Assembly: GCA_049999725.1 (NCBI GenBank)
Contig: JBNGIS010020683.1
Span: forward strand, 1 to 37,563
Direction: 5' to 3'
Length of the DNA: 37,563 bases
Origin: Haplomitrium mnioides
Lineage: Eukaryota > Marchantiophyta > Haplomitriopsida > Calobryales
The notes under the pieces are model-generated. The model was not told where the DNA came from. It did not search any database and worked only from the letters and a program-made list of their open reading frames with translations. Positions 21,058-31,740 of this stretch are shown piece after piece (the stretch's first letter is position 1; every line of letters begins with the position of its first letter). Position numbers and translations under genes: made by a program.

Positions 21058-21169
21058 AAGTGTGAAGCGTCTCCGCGAACACACTTCTTCTCCCTCAGTT
21101 TTCTGGTGCCTCTATTGGATGGTTGCTGGCTGGACCCTTGTAACTCCTGCAAAACAACCCCATGAAACA

Positions 21170-21196
21170 CCCCCCCCCCCCCACACACAGAACACA
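21170..21196. repeat. Poly-C tract followed by CA-rich simple repeat
   Basis: Thirteen C in a row (21170-21182), then ACACACAG and more CA-rich sequence. On the element strand it is a G run just 3' of the last open coding stretch; it may be a slippage product. Confidence 0.9.
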
Positions 21197-21210
21197 CACC
21201 CACATACAAC

Positions 21211-24002
21211 TTACTTGTGCTGGTTGGACACCCTTGATGGGGTCCAAGTTGGGCCCTCGTTTTTCTCTTGATCCTCACACCTCCTCAATTTGTCGAGGCG
21301 CCCCTTGTTGTCCTCTAGTGGCATAAGAGTAGCCAGTCGAACTCCGCCTGCCTCTCGATGAGCTTCTTCGGACCTCCCCGTGTCTGGTTTCTCCATCCGA
21401 TGAGACACTTCGGACCTGCCTCCTCTTCGGATCCTGGTGTCCTCACCCTTGGCCCCATCTGCCATTGATTCCCTCCACTGGTGCTTTGGTCTGCCACACA
21501 TAGATAATTCGCTTTGGTTGACAGACACCACACCCTCCTCCAACAAATCCTCCTATGTTGCTTCACTCACCAATTGCACCCAATAGTGGTACTCCGAATC
21601 ATCCTCTTCTTCGGACCACTCACTGTCGTACTCTGCCATAGACTGTATTTCCTCCAAGTGAGGAATCAGACCATAGTGCACCGTCGTTTTGTTGGGGCCG
21701 AACACCAATGTGGAGTTCCCCCATTTGTGCATTATTGTAGCCTCATACAGCCATAGCCTTCATATCAACACCGGGTAAGGAGAAGCTCTGGCGGGTCGCA
21801 GTACCAGATAATTCAATTTGAACTCTTTTCCCCCTATGAATGTTGGAATTTGAAGAAGAGAGCCTAGTGGCTTTACTCGTGACCCATCCGCCAGCCTCAT
21901 GATTCTAGCTGTAGGCTGGAATTCCATGAATCCCAGCTTATGAGCTGTTTCCTCCACCATGATGTTGACTCCTGCCCCTCCATCTACGGGCACCAAAGAC
22001 AGTATGCACTCCGTGATATGGATGTTGATCTACGGGGCCCACTTGTCTTCACAGATTAGTTGCAGATCTGCTAGAGCTCCCACCTTGGGTAGCCTCTTCC
22101 TCCTCTTCGCACCCATCAGCAATTCACAAAGGTGTCTCTGATACAGTGGGCTATCCTTGATGAGTTGGCCCACTGTGGCCGTGATAAGGCAATTTCGCAC
22201 GTCTGCTTGAATGCTGTAGGGGATGGGCTTCGCCCCTTCTTCCGCAGCTGCAATCTTCTCCTGTACCTCATGGATCCCTCCTTACTTCTTCAAGACTTCC
22301 TTGAGGGTCTCTTCTGCTGCATGCTCTTGTTCCAGGGCCTCCAAGGCCTCCAATTGCCTCCTCACTTGGTCTTGATGCTCGGGATAGAACCATTTTGGAT
22401 TATCCCTTCGATAATCTGAATCATAGCATAGTGAGGTTGCTTGAGCCACTCCCTTTTGAGCTCTTCGCTCCGACTTCTTCTGGCTTCTCTTCTTTGCCCT
22501 TGCCCCGGCCTTGGTGACCACCCTGAAACAATCTTCAGAAGTTGGAGTCTCCCAGCTTGGCAACTCGGCTTCCTCCTCCATCTTTAGAGTGATCATATTG
22601 ACATTTGTGGGGGGAGGAGGGTTCACGCTTGGCCCAAGGGGAGCATTGGATCTTCAGTTTGGACAATTCATTGCCACATGCCCCTCCGTTTTGCATTGGA
22701 AGCACAAGGGAGGTGGTTGGCCATAACTGCTCTTCCGCGGCTCTGGGCAGCTTGATGAAATGTGACCAGGCTGGCCACAATTCCAACAGACCATGATTGT
22801 GGTCTTGGGTGGCCGAGTAGCAGCCAACTGATTCATAGGCCCTGCGTTCCCTCCTGCAAGCCTACTCAGAATTGTCTGAGGTCCCCGGCTGATTTGATAC
22901 ACCATTTGTGGGGCCTCCTCCAAGACATATTCTACTTCCTCCCTCACATACTCTAGTGCTTCCTCCCTTACATAATGCACAACATTGGCATCATTTAGAC
23001 ATTCTTGGGAGGAGTGTCCGTGTTGCTTGCATCGGACACACCAGACTCCAACTCTCTAGGTCGGAAAGGGTTTTCTCTTCGGTTTGATCCATACCAGGAG
23101 AATGTTCATCGCCTCCATCTTGGCGCTTAGCTCATCAATTCGATCCCTCCCCCTAGCTTCCTGCTAGCCTCGGGTTTGGGTTCAGTTTTCTTGTACCTCC
23201 CTTTGTTGGCCCCCTTGCGATGATGCACCTCCTTGGCTGGCTTCTTCTTCCTATGCTCCTTCTTCTTCTTCTTCTTCTTCTTCTTGGATGACCGGTCCTC
23301 CTCTAAGCTGCTATTGCTTAACTCATTCTCACTTTCCAAAGAGGACTCGGAACTCTAATCTGTTTCCTCGTCACTATACGAGGTGTTTGAAGAATCATCA
23401 GAGTCGTATCTGACCCGTGCTTTTCCTTGAGAACTAGTGAGGGAAGCCTTCACATGAGATCGGGTTGCATTGACATCATCCTCCAGAGTCTGAGGATCCG
23501 CTTGTCTTACCCAGGTCCCAATCCCTCTGGGTAGAGCCGCTAGGAACCACGATGTGAGCATCCCGTCAGTGGCTGGCAAGTTCAGCTTCCTCGTCACCTT
23601 CTTGAACCGTTGGAGGAATTTCCTCACAGACTCCTTCTTTTTCATCTTGAGCTGACCCATCTTGATCAGCGCTTATGTCTCTTCACCAATTCCACGGAAC
23701 TCTGCTATGAAGGCCTCCTTGAATGCGTGCCAGTCCCGTTTGATATTATCCGGCAAATCCTTGTACCAAGGTTGGGCTTCTCCATTTAAAACTGCAGGTA
23801 GGATTCCAATCTTCACATGGGCTTCCCCATTTGCCACTGCAGTGTTTTCAAGGTCGTCCAACCATGCATCAGGGTCATCCTTTGGGCGTCTCTTGAAGGA
23901 CTTGTATTTGAATCTTCCCCGAAGTCCAGAAGGTGGTATTGGATTGGCCATCCCTCCATTGGCCACTGCCACTTCCACCCATAGGTTCTTTCCTTCCGCC
24001 AC
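21211..24002 (-). pseudogene. gag-protease polyprotein, broken
   Basis: The first frame opens at 24002 (MAEGKNLWVEVAV) and holds RGRFKYKSFKRRPKDDPDAW, typical of plant retrotransposon gag, and the capsid-like WYKDLPDNIKRDW. A second part (23355-23660) has the FLQRFKKVTRKLNLP segment. A Ser/Asp-rich then poly-Lys tract (23127-23339) follows. After a frameshift near 23120 come three CCHC knuckles: CVRCKQHGHSSQEC (about 23034), CWNCGQPGHISSSC and CFQCKTEGHVAMNC (about 22790-22660). A basic/Glu-rich linker follows, then a protease-like LVPVDGGAGVNIM (about 21990), where DGG replaces the usual D-S/T-G, and a WLYEATIMHKWGN block just after a stop. About six stops (for example at 22654) and at least one frameshift are seen. 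It would package and mature RNA particles, not copy or integrate DNA. Confidence 0.85.
23258..23286. repeat. CTT trinucleotide run coding poly-Lys in gag
   Basis: An almost pure CTT/AAG microsatellite; on the minus strand it codes a run of about ten Lys in the basic region of gag. Confidence 0.85.
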
Positions 24003-24168
24003 TCTTCCTCAACAGACTCAACTCCCAGTTGCTTTGTTTCTAAGAAGTAACTTTCTCACAAGTTGACTTGAGTCTCTGGTTTGCAAAGTGGTCTTTTTGG
24101 TTTGAGTTGGTCTCAGGTTTCTTCAAACCTTTGGCCTTCAAGCCTTAGGCTTTCAAACCTTTGGCCCT

Positions 24169-24181
24169 CCTTCTAGCGCCA
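24169..24181 (-). other. Candidate primer-binding site
   Basis: The minus strand reads TGGCGCTAGAAGG, starting with the TGG expected to pair with a tRNA CCA end, 9 nt after the 5' LTR end. The tRNA is not identified. The spacing is somewhat long. Confidence 0.5.
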
Positions 24182-24190
24182 AAAAATTTA

Positions 24191-27100
24191 TGTCACTCCT
24201 CTGTTCCATGCTTTAACCTTTTCAGATCTTGCTTTGGGTGCAGGGGAGGACAGTTTGTGGGCTTTCAGGTTCTTTTCTAAGATGGCCCCTTGCCAGTTAC
24301 CACTTTCAGGCTCTAAGGATTCTTCTTTTCCTTTCCAGCCTTCACCACACCACTCACTCTCTTTTGGTGGCACTCAAGTCAGTCATCCATGCGACCCTCA
24401 AGTCCACATTCATACCCCCAACTGATCTGTGTGTAATTCCTGCACTTTATTCAAAGGACCCAATGACTTAGACCCTGCCACCTTATTTGTGCTTGGGGTA
24501 GAAATGGTGCTGGTGACATGCACAACTGAACAATACCAGAGGTCAGGACTCCCCCTCTCAGGGTGGTCAAAGAGCTGGTCCAGATATTCCTAGCTATCCT
24601 AGAATGCACTAATTCCTACTCTATGCAACAAAATCAGAACAGAGAGCATTTACCTCCAGAATACCAAAACTATGTCAAGAGATTGGACTCCCCCTTCAAG
24701 GCTATTCCCAAGGTCTGCTCAACTATCTTGATGTCCTCTAAGCTAATAAAACTCTAGAACACAATGTAGAATGTAAACCTAACTACATATATATGAACAT
24801 TGTCAAATAATTTATACGATATATGCAAGAGAAACAGAGTCCTTGAAGGCCCTCAAGATTTCCACCAACTATTACTTCTCTTATGAATCCTTGCTACCTT
24901 ACAGCCTGCAGCCAACAACCACCCACACACCCTCCTCTCCAGATAGTTTTTAACTTCCATCACGAGAAGCCTTGCTTTTACTTCCTCAGGCTAGGAAGAG
25001 GATTTCTCTGACTTCCACCTCTGGAAGACAGCTTTCCCAGCTACAGGTAGCCCACTCCACCTTGAGCCTTGACAAGTCTTACTACGCAGTGTGCGGGCAC
25101 TAACGTAGGCTCTCCCTCTCAGCTCCGCTTGGAATTACACTAGAGTATACTCCGAACACTGTGGGTTGATACTCCTGCATAAGGAATGGCAGAGACAACC
25201 CCAAGCTCCTCACTTGGCAGCCTCTCCCGAAGTCATAGTTGGCCAGAACCCTTCTCATTGGATTCCCACTCCAGCCACCCCTCGTTGCGATTTCCTTGTC
25301 CTAAGATTGTGATGCTCCTGCAGAGACGACCCCTAGTCCTCCCTTGGTAGCCTTTCTCGAAGTCTTAGTCGGGCAGAATCCCTTCTAGACCATCGTATCG
25401 GTACACCTCTGCTCTGGTCCACCTGTAAGGACGAGTTCACATGGATCGCCCAAGCATCCAAGGCTCCTCACTCTGTGATCCTCGGCGCCCCTCTAGTCCA
25501 CCTCCGAATCACCATGGTCCCCTAGAGCTAGTTCACTGTTCACGTGGTCTTCTCACTGAATTCCCACTCCAGCCCCCCCTCGTTGCAATTTCCCTTCGCT
25601 TGCAGTCGCTTCGCACCCTTAGATTGCATGTGCATCAACATGAACATAATCGAATGCCATCAATGTATACCCCCATCGTGCGTTGCTCCCTTGAGCCCGA
25701 TCCGCAAAACAATTGTTAAACCCGTTGACTCGGAATAGGGGACGACGACGCGTGGCTTCACTGTTCGTTAATCCCGTTTCCATGGAATGGGAGAAAGCGC
25801 CGCGTGTCCTGTCGGGCGGTTAGGAAGATCCAAGTACAACGGTCATGTAACAATGAGTCCAAAGAATCTTGTGGGTCGAGATTCCACAGATTCCCGCGGA
25901 ACCAAGTCCGAAGAGGTTCTTCGAAACTGAGTTCCGAAGCGCCCCGCGGAACCCAGTCTACAAAATCTCCACAGATTCCCCTACAGATCCCACTTTGTTC
26001 TCCTCGCGCCACGTCATCTGCTGCACCGCCGTCCGACGTTGCCCCGCAATGAGGTAGGCTGACCGTCGTGTTGACCCCCCCTTCTGAAGTTGACTTGCCC
26101 GCAGCTCGAGATCCGATGAGCTCTCACCTGCTTGCCGTGTGTCCCGTGAGTTGCTTCGGGGTCCCTGGAGTGGCCATGTCCTCCGAAGGGCACCATCCGA
26201 CGCCGCTCCGCAAAGGGGTAGGCAGACTGTCACGTTGACTTCCTTCCAAGGTTGATCCACGGAACCCCCTGCGTGCTTCCCAAGGCGCCACGTCGTTCGA
26301 AGGCTGCCATCCGACGCCGCCCCACACAAGGGTAGGCGAATCGTCGCGCGGACCCTTCTTCCAAAGTTGACCATCAAAAACCCTACCAAGCTTCTCAGTG
26401 CGCCACATTTCCAAAACCCTTCGCGGACTCCTTGTGCTCGCCACGTCATCCGAAGAACCGCAGCGGACTCACTTCGCTTGTCGAATAAGAACTTGTGCTG
26501 ATGTCGCCGTCTCATCGTACCTTCGAAGTAAGAACTATGTGCACGCTTGAGGCTATCTTTGTTAACATTTCTAAAAGCTCGATATAAGAACTACAATGCC
26601 CTTTCGGACCGGTCACCTCTTTCAAACTTTCGGACGCCAGCCATACCTCGTCGGACTTTCTCCTTTGGTCATGCTGAAGCTGTGAAGAGTCACCTTTTCG
26701 GCATTGCTTGCTCCTCCGTCAGTCGCACCAGCATTCGCTTGATTTTCCGACCGACCTCATCTTGCTACCCGATTCACCGATAGATCATCTTTTTGGCGTA
26801 CCTCTCATTTTCCCCAACTGGATCGGCGCCATATCACCCTTCTGGCTCAGCCTTCTTCCCGTTGGACGGTTTGCGATGAATCACCATTTCACCATTACTG
26901 CGCATTGTTGAACCGGATCGCCGACAAGTCGCCTTTTTGCCTTCACTCGCTCTTCGTCGGCTCGTTCTGTGATTTGTCCCCCTTTCGGCTCTCCTCTGTT
27001 TTTTCCTCTTGTCGGATCCGCGCTAAGTCGCCCCTTCGGCTTCCCTGATCCTCTTCCGCTCAGATCTCCGATGAATTGCCCTTCCGACACTCTCCCATTT

Positions 27101-27920
27101 TCCTTCGGCCAGACCCTTGATAAGTCGCTATTTCGGGCCTTCCTTCTTGCTCCCCGGTTGGTCTCTTCGCGAATCCCTCTTAACTGGAGTCCCCACGTCG
27201 TAAGACGGATCGGAACCTGGTTAAGTGAGATCCCCACTTAGGAAGGTGGTTTTCTGCAGATCCTCGGGCTTCTTGGTGCCGCCACATCATTCGTGGAATC
27301 CCGCAAAGTGCTCTGGAGACGCCACATTTCTGTGGAATCTCGCAGGGCCTTCCGGAGACTCCACATTTCTGCTAAGATTCGTGGACTCGAAGGGAAGAGT
27401 TTGATCGGCCCTTGCAGGACGCGCTCTTGCTTGCAAGATTGAGGCGTCTCCCTTCCCTGGCCTAGCTTACCCTTGTGACGATCTTGCCTCCTCATCTCGT
27501 CCCCGATCCTTGCTTCTTGATTTGTGGCCGCTGCAGGACATGTTCGCGATCTGACTTTCCTCTGAGTGCCTTAGAATTTCTTCATTGCAGATCCGTTCTG
27601 CCTCCTCTTGTGATTGCTTCGCCATAGGTGGTGCTCTCTTCCTTCCCTCGATGCTCCGATTCCCGCATTCCCCTCTCACCCACAAGCCTGCTTTGGATTT
27701 TGAAATGGGGCCCCTCCTCTGGCTGGCGATCACTGCTCTCTCCTCATCTCTTTCGCCATGATCCTGTTTCCCTCCTAGGACTCATGCGCCCTGCTCTTAA
27801 TAGTTGTTTGAGAGTAATCCGTGGCTCTTGAGAGGCCTTCACACTTGCCAAGGGTCATTGTGTCGCTGATGCTCTCGATTTCCTGAATTCTACTTGAGTG
27901 CTCCAAACCACTGGCTGAAA
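24191..27920 (-). repeat. 5' LTR of the gag-protease element (about 3.7 kb)
   Basis: Aligns with 18617-21044 at both ends: 24191-25505 to the first 1.3 kb and 26830-27920 to the last 1.1 kb. The middle, about 25505-26830, has no counterpart. The end is decayed (TGAAA instead of TGACA). Scattered substitutions between the LTRs show an old insertion. Confidence 0.88.
25505..26830. repeat. 1.3-kb segment present only in the 5' LTR, with internal tandem repeats
   Basis: It begins with a partial duplicate of nearby LTR sequence (CCCACTCCAGCC at about 25563 and 25265). It contains repeated units starting CGCCACGTC at about 26007, 26172, 26286 and 26439, each followed by CCGACGCCGC and GTAGGC..ACC words. 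CCACGTCATC (TGACGTGG on the minus strand) occurs twice exactly. No protein is recognised, although the minus strand has an open frame at 25958-26515 that follows the repeats. Confidence 0.65.
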
Positions 27921-28130
27921 AAATCCTATGAGCGCATAAACTTTGATTTGCAAGTTGAAACGTTGTGCGTACAAAAACTCTTTTGCGGAACTTAAAACCT
28001 AGGTTCTTGTCAGTCTTTGTTGTGGAGTGTTCAGATGGTGAGTTTGGATTCCTATTCGCGCATAGAATTTGGGGTGGAGTGTTCACATGTTGAGCTTGGA
28101 TTCCTATATGCGCACAGACTTTAGGGTGAA
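27921..28130. repeat. Palindromic-core array 6
   Basis: AATCCTATGAGCGCATAAAC right at the LTR junction, TTGTGCGTAC near 27964, then two 52-bp units (28023-28074, 28075-28126) starting TGGAGTGTTCANATG with cores CCTATTCGCGCATAG and CCTATATGCGCACAG. The LTR element appears to have inserted next to or into this array. Confidence 0.75.
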
Positions 28131-28600
28131 AGTCCAAGCCTTCCACAAGTTCTACTTCTCATATACAACCCTCAAGCTTCTTCATACAAAGACTACCGAT
28201 AACAACTTAGTTTGTACACAAGTCATACAATGTTTTGTAGATTTTGAGACCTTTGTTTGGTTGAATCAAGTCTAAAACTTGGAGATGTTTCTTATTTACA
28301 CTCTTAATTCAATCTCCTTATCTACTGCCTTTTTGATTCTAAACTATGATGCGTTTGTATATATGTTTTGTTGAATTATAAAATATTTTTAAATGCTGAA
28401 ACCTTTTCTAAAGCCCACGTTAACTTTTGCGTGCATGGATTTTCAACTACAAGTGAAAGCTTTCATTTTCTTTGTTTTTGTGTTTACCATTACAAACTCA
28501 TCCCCTTGACTTCTAGTACTCTTGGGATTTTTCTTTATGTTTTGTAATTTTTTCCCAAAAAGAAAGTTTTAAAGAGCACCATGTCTACTCGCGCCTAGAG
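28131..28600. other. Non-coding stretch with lone palindromic words
   Basis: AT-rich. Single words TTTTGCGTGCATGGATTTT (about 28425) and GTCTACTCGCGCCTAGAG (about 28582) belong to the palindromic family. No gene recognised. Confidence 0.5.
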
Positions 28601-28970
28601 TTTGTGCAATCAAACATATTTTTAAATAGTTTCTTGTGTCGTGTATTTCAAATTTTAGACTTAGAATTGTAATCAATGATAAATGCAATTTTTGGTGAAA
28701 GCTTACCATAATTTTTATACTTTTCATTAAATTCAAGTTGTCTAATAATTTCATAAAAACTAATAATATTGATTGATTTTGCATAATAAAATTGACTCTT
28801 GCTCTATCATGCTTGTTGAAACGACCAAAAACAACTCTAAAAAACTCACGTACTTTTTGTTTTTTGAAAATAACCTTTTTTAATATTTGTTGAGCTAAAA
28901 AATCACATTTTTTCAAAAAAACAAAAACTCTTGTTTTGAGTAGCATGCTCCTAGTTCAAAGTAGCAACTG
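28601..28970 (+). repeat. AT-rich dispersed repeat, copy 4
   Basis: Very AT-rich, ending with TTGAGTAGCATGCTCC and then AGTTCAAAGTAGCAACTG (about 28952-28969), the end motif shared with 2621, 3624 and 10424. The open minus-strand frame at 28569-28946 has no recognisable protein content. The left boundary is approximate. Confidence 0.45.
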
Positions 28971-29099
28971 AACCTATAGAGAAGTTAAACTAAAGGTACT
29001 TGAGTCATGAAGTGTCTCTTCAAAAACATCTAAGGCTTAGTAACAACACAAATTGGTTGTTGTAGGTTTTTTTAAGAGTGTTCCACCGACAACTTCTTA

Positions 29100-29900
29100 A
29101 CAATCCTCCCCATCATCCAATGATAGTTTGAGAGAGGAGTCAAAACCAATGAGAAACCCAACACTTGTATTTAGAACCAAGCGCCTATGGTACACAAAGA
29201 TACACAAGTTCTAAGAGGAAGAATAGTTAGATCCTTAGACCATCTTTGAGTAAGATACAAAGAAAATCATGAAGGCTGAAAATCAAACAAGTATCTGTGC
29301 TCATTTTTTGTCATTGCGATTGATTCAAATTTAGGGTTAAAAGATAAATAAGAATTTTACTTGAAGAATCTAGAGAAGTATTGATACAAGATTGTAAGAG
29401 TCAACCACAAGGGAGATGCATGACAACTTCTAATTACAAAGTATGACGTAAAGAGTATGCCTCCTTCTCTTTACAACTATTACGAATACAAAAAGCTTAC
29501 ACCAATTAAACCCCATATTTTTGCAATCGATGACAATTATGACCAAAGATATTGGCTGAAATTGATGTCCATTTAAAAAGGCAAATATTTGCATCAATAT
29601 TTTGTAAACAATTGAAACAAAAATTGGTTTTGGAGACTTTAGAAATCAAACCAAAGTCTACACCTCAAAAGAATACTAGTTTTCAAGACAATTTCAACTT
29701 CCTTTCTAGAGTGGAGAGCTTTGGACTCTTTAGAAAGAAATTTCTACTTTGGAAGAAGAAGTATGTGAAAGAAAGAAAATCAAAAGCCAAAGGCTTTTAC
29801 ATTGGGAATTGCTAACATACCTTATGGCTATAACCTAGTAGAATATAAGCATGATGATTTAGAGCCATTTTCAAAAGATGGAATTTTTTTGACATGATGT
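29100..29900 (+). pseudogene. Copy D of the unknown gene family (C-terminal half)
   Basis: Matches exon 2 of copy A from its middle to near its end. Peptide words in order: FFVIAIDSNLGLKDK (about 29312-29356; copy A FFIVVVDPKCGLKNK), LLITKYDVKS (copy A LLITKYRVKN), NYYEYKKLTPIKPHIFAIDD (about 29472-29531), YWLKLMSI, then KLVLETLEIKPKSTPQK (about 29614-29664), SRVESFGLF and SKAKGFYIGN. Only about seven stops or frame changes are needed to follow it, so this half is better kept than in copy B. The exon 1 equivalent and the palindromic array are not seen directly upstream. Function unknown. Confidence 0.72.
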
Positions 29901-31430
29901 CATCTTTTCCATAGAGATTCATGTGTAGTTGTGGGTGCTAAACCCACATAAACTGTTGTTGGAGAGGAAAACATATGTCATAAAAAGGACATGATTGAAA
30001 AATAAAGTTGCAGAATTAGTCTCGTCTTTTTAGTTTTAGATAATATTTATAAAGCTTATATGTTTATATTTTTTTTGAAATCTATTCTTGCACAAACATC
30101 TTGCATAATTGAATTAGTTTTTGATAAAAATGCAAGATGATATGAAAGATGTAAGTGATGAAGCTCATGTGCACAGAAGCATCCTTGTTTGATTTTGATC
30201 TTAAGAGTATATATATGAGAGATATAAGTGATGAAGTACATGCTTACTTGTTTGATTAAATGCGATTTTCATAAATTGTGCATGTTTATTCAACTTTTGA
30301 TTTTAAGACAAAAGTAATGATTGTACAATCATTCTACTCATAATTATCATTGAAAAAGTGCATGGCTAATAGTTTTAAGACAAAGTGTGATTCAACGATT
30401 ACAATTATTTACTAACATTTCAACTCAAACGAAAGTTAGTGAGTGACCAATGAACATTTAAGCCCAAAAGTAGAGAAAACTCAAATGGTAAAAAAACAAT
30501 TTGTGTTTTCAAAATTTTAACAAAATGTTCTAATTTTATCAACTTTGCTATATTGAGTTCCGATTGGTTTTATTTCTCCCAAGTCTTGCATTGCACCAAG
30601 TTTTGGAGCAATGACTTTACCTTCAAAAATGCCTTCAAATTCTTTGCTTGAAATATCATTTGAACTTCATATTTTGTTGGCTTCTCTATAGAGAAGCTTT
30701 AAAAATTTTGTTTTCTCTTTGATTCCTTGCAATAATCTCTACTCAAAAGATGGGAGATTTTATGTTGCATCATTTGACCCCAAGTACATCATTTTGATTG
30801 TTTCTACTAGAAAAATATAACTTTTAGTCTACAAGACAAAGGTTGTCTCTAATGCTATTGTAAAAAGACTCAAAGTTAAGTAGTTTAGAGATTTAACTAA
30901 GAAAAACAATATAGGTATCCCACAACAATGAGTGGAAATAAATTTGAGATGAACTCAAATATAAAGCTAATAGCCCTCTATTTATACTCATATAGGTGTT
31001 GTAAACTAGCTTCCTTATTGTAGAGGTGCTCTAGCTTTCTTGTCTTGCAAGTTTTCTAGCATATTTTTGTAAAAACCCCCTTCCACTTTGTTGAAAGTAA
31101 CTCATATCTTAAATTCTCTTATTTAATTAATAACTAATTACTCATACTACTACAATCTTAACACACGAGACATTTTCAACACTTCCAAACAAACATAAAA
31201 GCATTATCGCACAATCACATGTTAATGTATATTAAGTCAATAACTATTCACACTTCACTTCTAAATGTTCTTTCTTCAAAGAAAATGATAACTAACAAGG
31301 AAATAAGAGTTCAAAGGACTGTTTCTAGTGGAGATCATTAAAAATTTTAGTGAAGAAAGCAACATTTAGAGAATTAAAGAGTCATATGTGTTTTTCATAG
31401 CCTCAAGTTTGGTATACAAGAGCTTAGTAA
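29901..31430. other. Non-coding AT-rich stretch with relics of the 82-bp repeat
   Basis: At 30130-30260 there are two units with AGATGTAAGTGATGAAGCTC and AGATATAAGTGATGAAGTAC, related to the array at 2690-3060. At 30860-31130 a segment (AAAGACTCAAAGTTAA, CCTCTATTTATACTC, GAAAGTAACTCAT) weakly resembles the LTR of the chromovirus at 36764 and could be a very old LTR of the gag relic that follows. No gene is recognised. Confidence 0.4.
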
Positions 31431-31439
31431 GAAACTCTC

Positions 31440-31740
31440 TATATACCAAGAAATTTAGAAGAAATTGCAAATACATGGTGGAAGTACAAAATTCAACAAG
31501 CATAATATAGGTTTGTTTTATTTCTATTACTATACTTTAGTTTAAATATAAAACAAAAGTAATCTAACAATTTAGAGTTTTGAATGCTCCAAAAGCTGCA
31601 TGAGATCTTCTTATGAAATTCAAGCAATTTGGCACAAAGCTATATTGCATGATTTTAGAATCTAATTATACAAAGTTTGAATAGGTGGAAGAAAAAACAC
31701 TTGATCATTTTGTTTGAAGACTAATATCTTTTCACATACT
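31440..31740 (+). pseudogene. Relic of a chromovirus gag gene (capsid part)
   Basis: Reads ANTWWKYKIQQA (31468-31503), equivalent to AKTWWRYQIEQT in the gag at 35988-36701. After about 65 bp of interruption it continues FRVLNAPKAA (about 31573), LLMKFKQFGT and EEKTLDHFV (about 31688-31714), equivalent to FRILNAPKRA, LVELKKFGT and GEALDQFV. Four stops lie in the aligned part. It has opposite orientation to the chromovirus at 33223-37148 and stops abruptly where the 44-45 bp tandem array begins, so it was probably cut by array growth or older than it. Confidence 0.75.

Larger units (their letters stand above)
18617..27920 (-). mobile_element. Non-autonomous gag-protease LTR retrotransposon with long, unequal LTRs
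   Basis: Two long direct repeats (18617-21044 and 24191-27920) flank 3146 bp of internal DNA. The LTR ends are TGTCA and TGACA (decayed to TGAAA at 27916-27920). A purine tract abuts the left LTR and a TGGCGC primer-site candidate lies near the right LTR, so the element reads right to left. The only coding content is gag with three zinc knuckles and an aspartic-protease-like segment (21211-24002). There is no reverse transcriptase, RNase H or integrase, and the internal region is too short to hold them. It must have relied on an autonomous partner. Flanks AAACG and AAATC do not make a clean 5-bp target duplication. Its GC content is visibly higher than the surroundings, and it lacks the palindromic repeats on both sides. 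Confidence 0.88.

Noticed and set aside
25958-26515. 185-codon minus-strand open frame
   Set aside because: It covers tandem repeats in the extra block of the 5' LTR. The peptide is repetitive in step with the DNA repeat and has no counterpart in the other LTR.
18617-27920. An autonomous gypsy or copia element
   Set aside because: I looked for reverse transcriptase, RNase H and integrase motifs between protease and purine tract and found none; the space left is under 1 kb.
28569-28946. 125-codon minus-strand open frame
   Set aside because: It lies in AT-rich repeat DNA, with low-complexity Lys/Phe-rich content and no motif or relative in the other copies.
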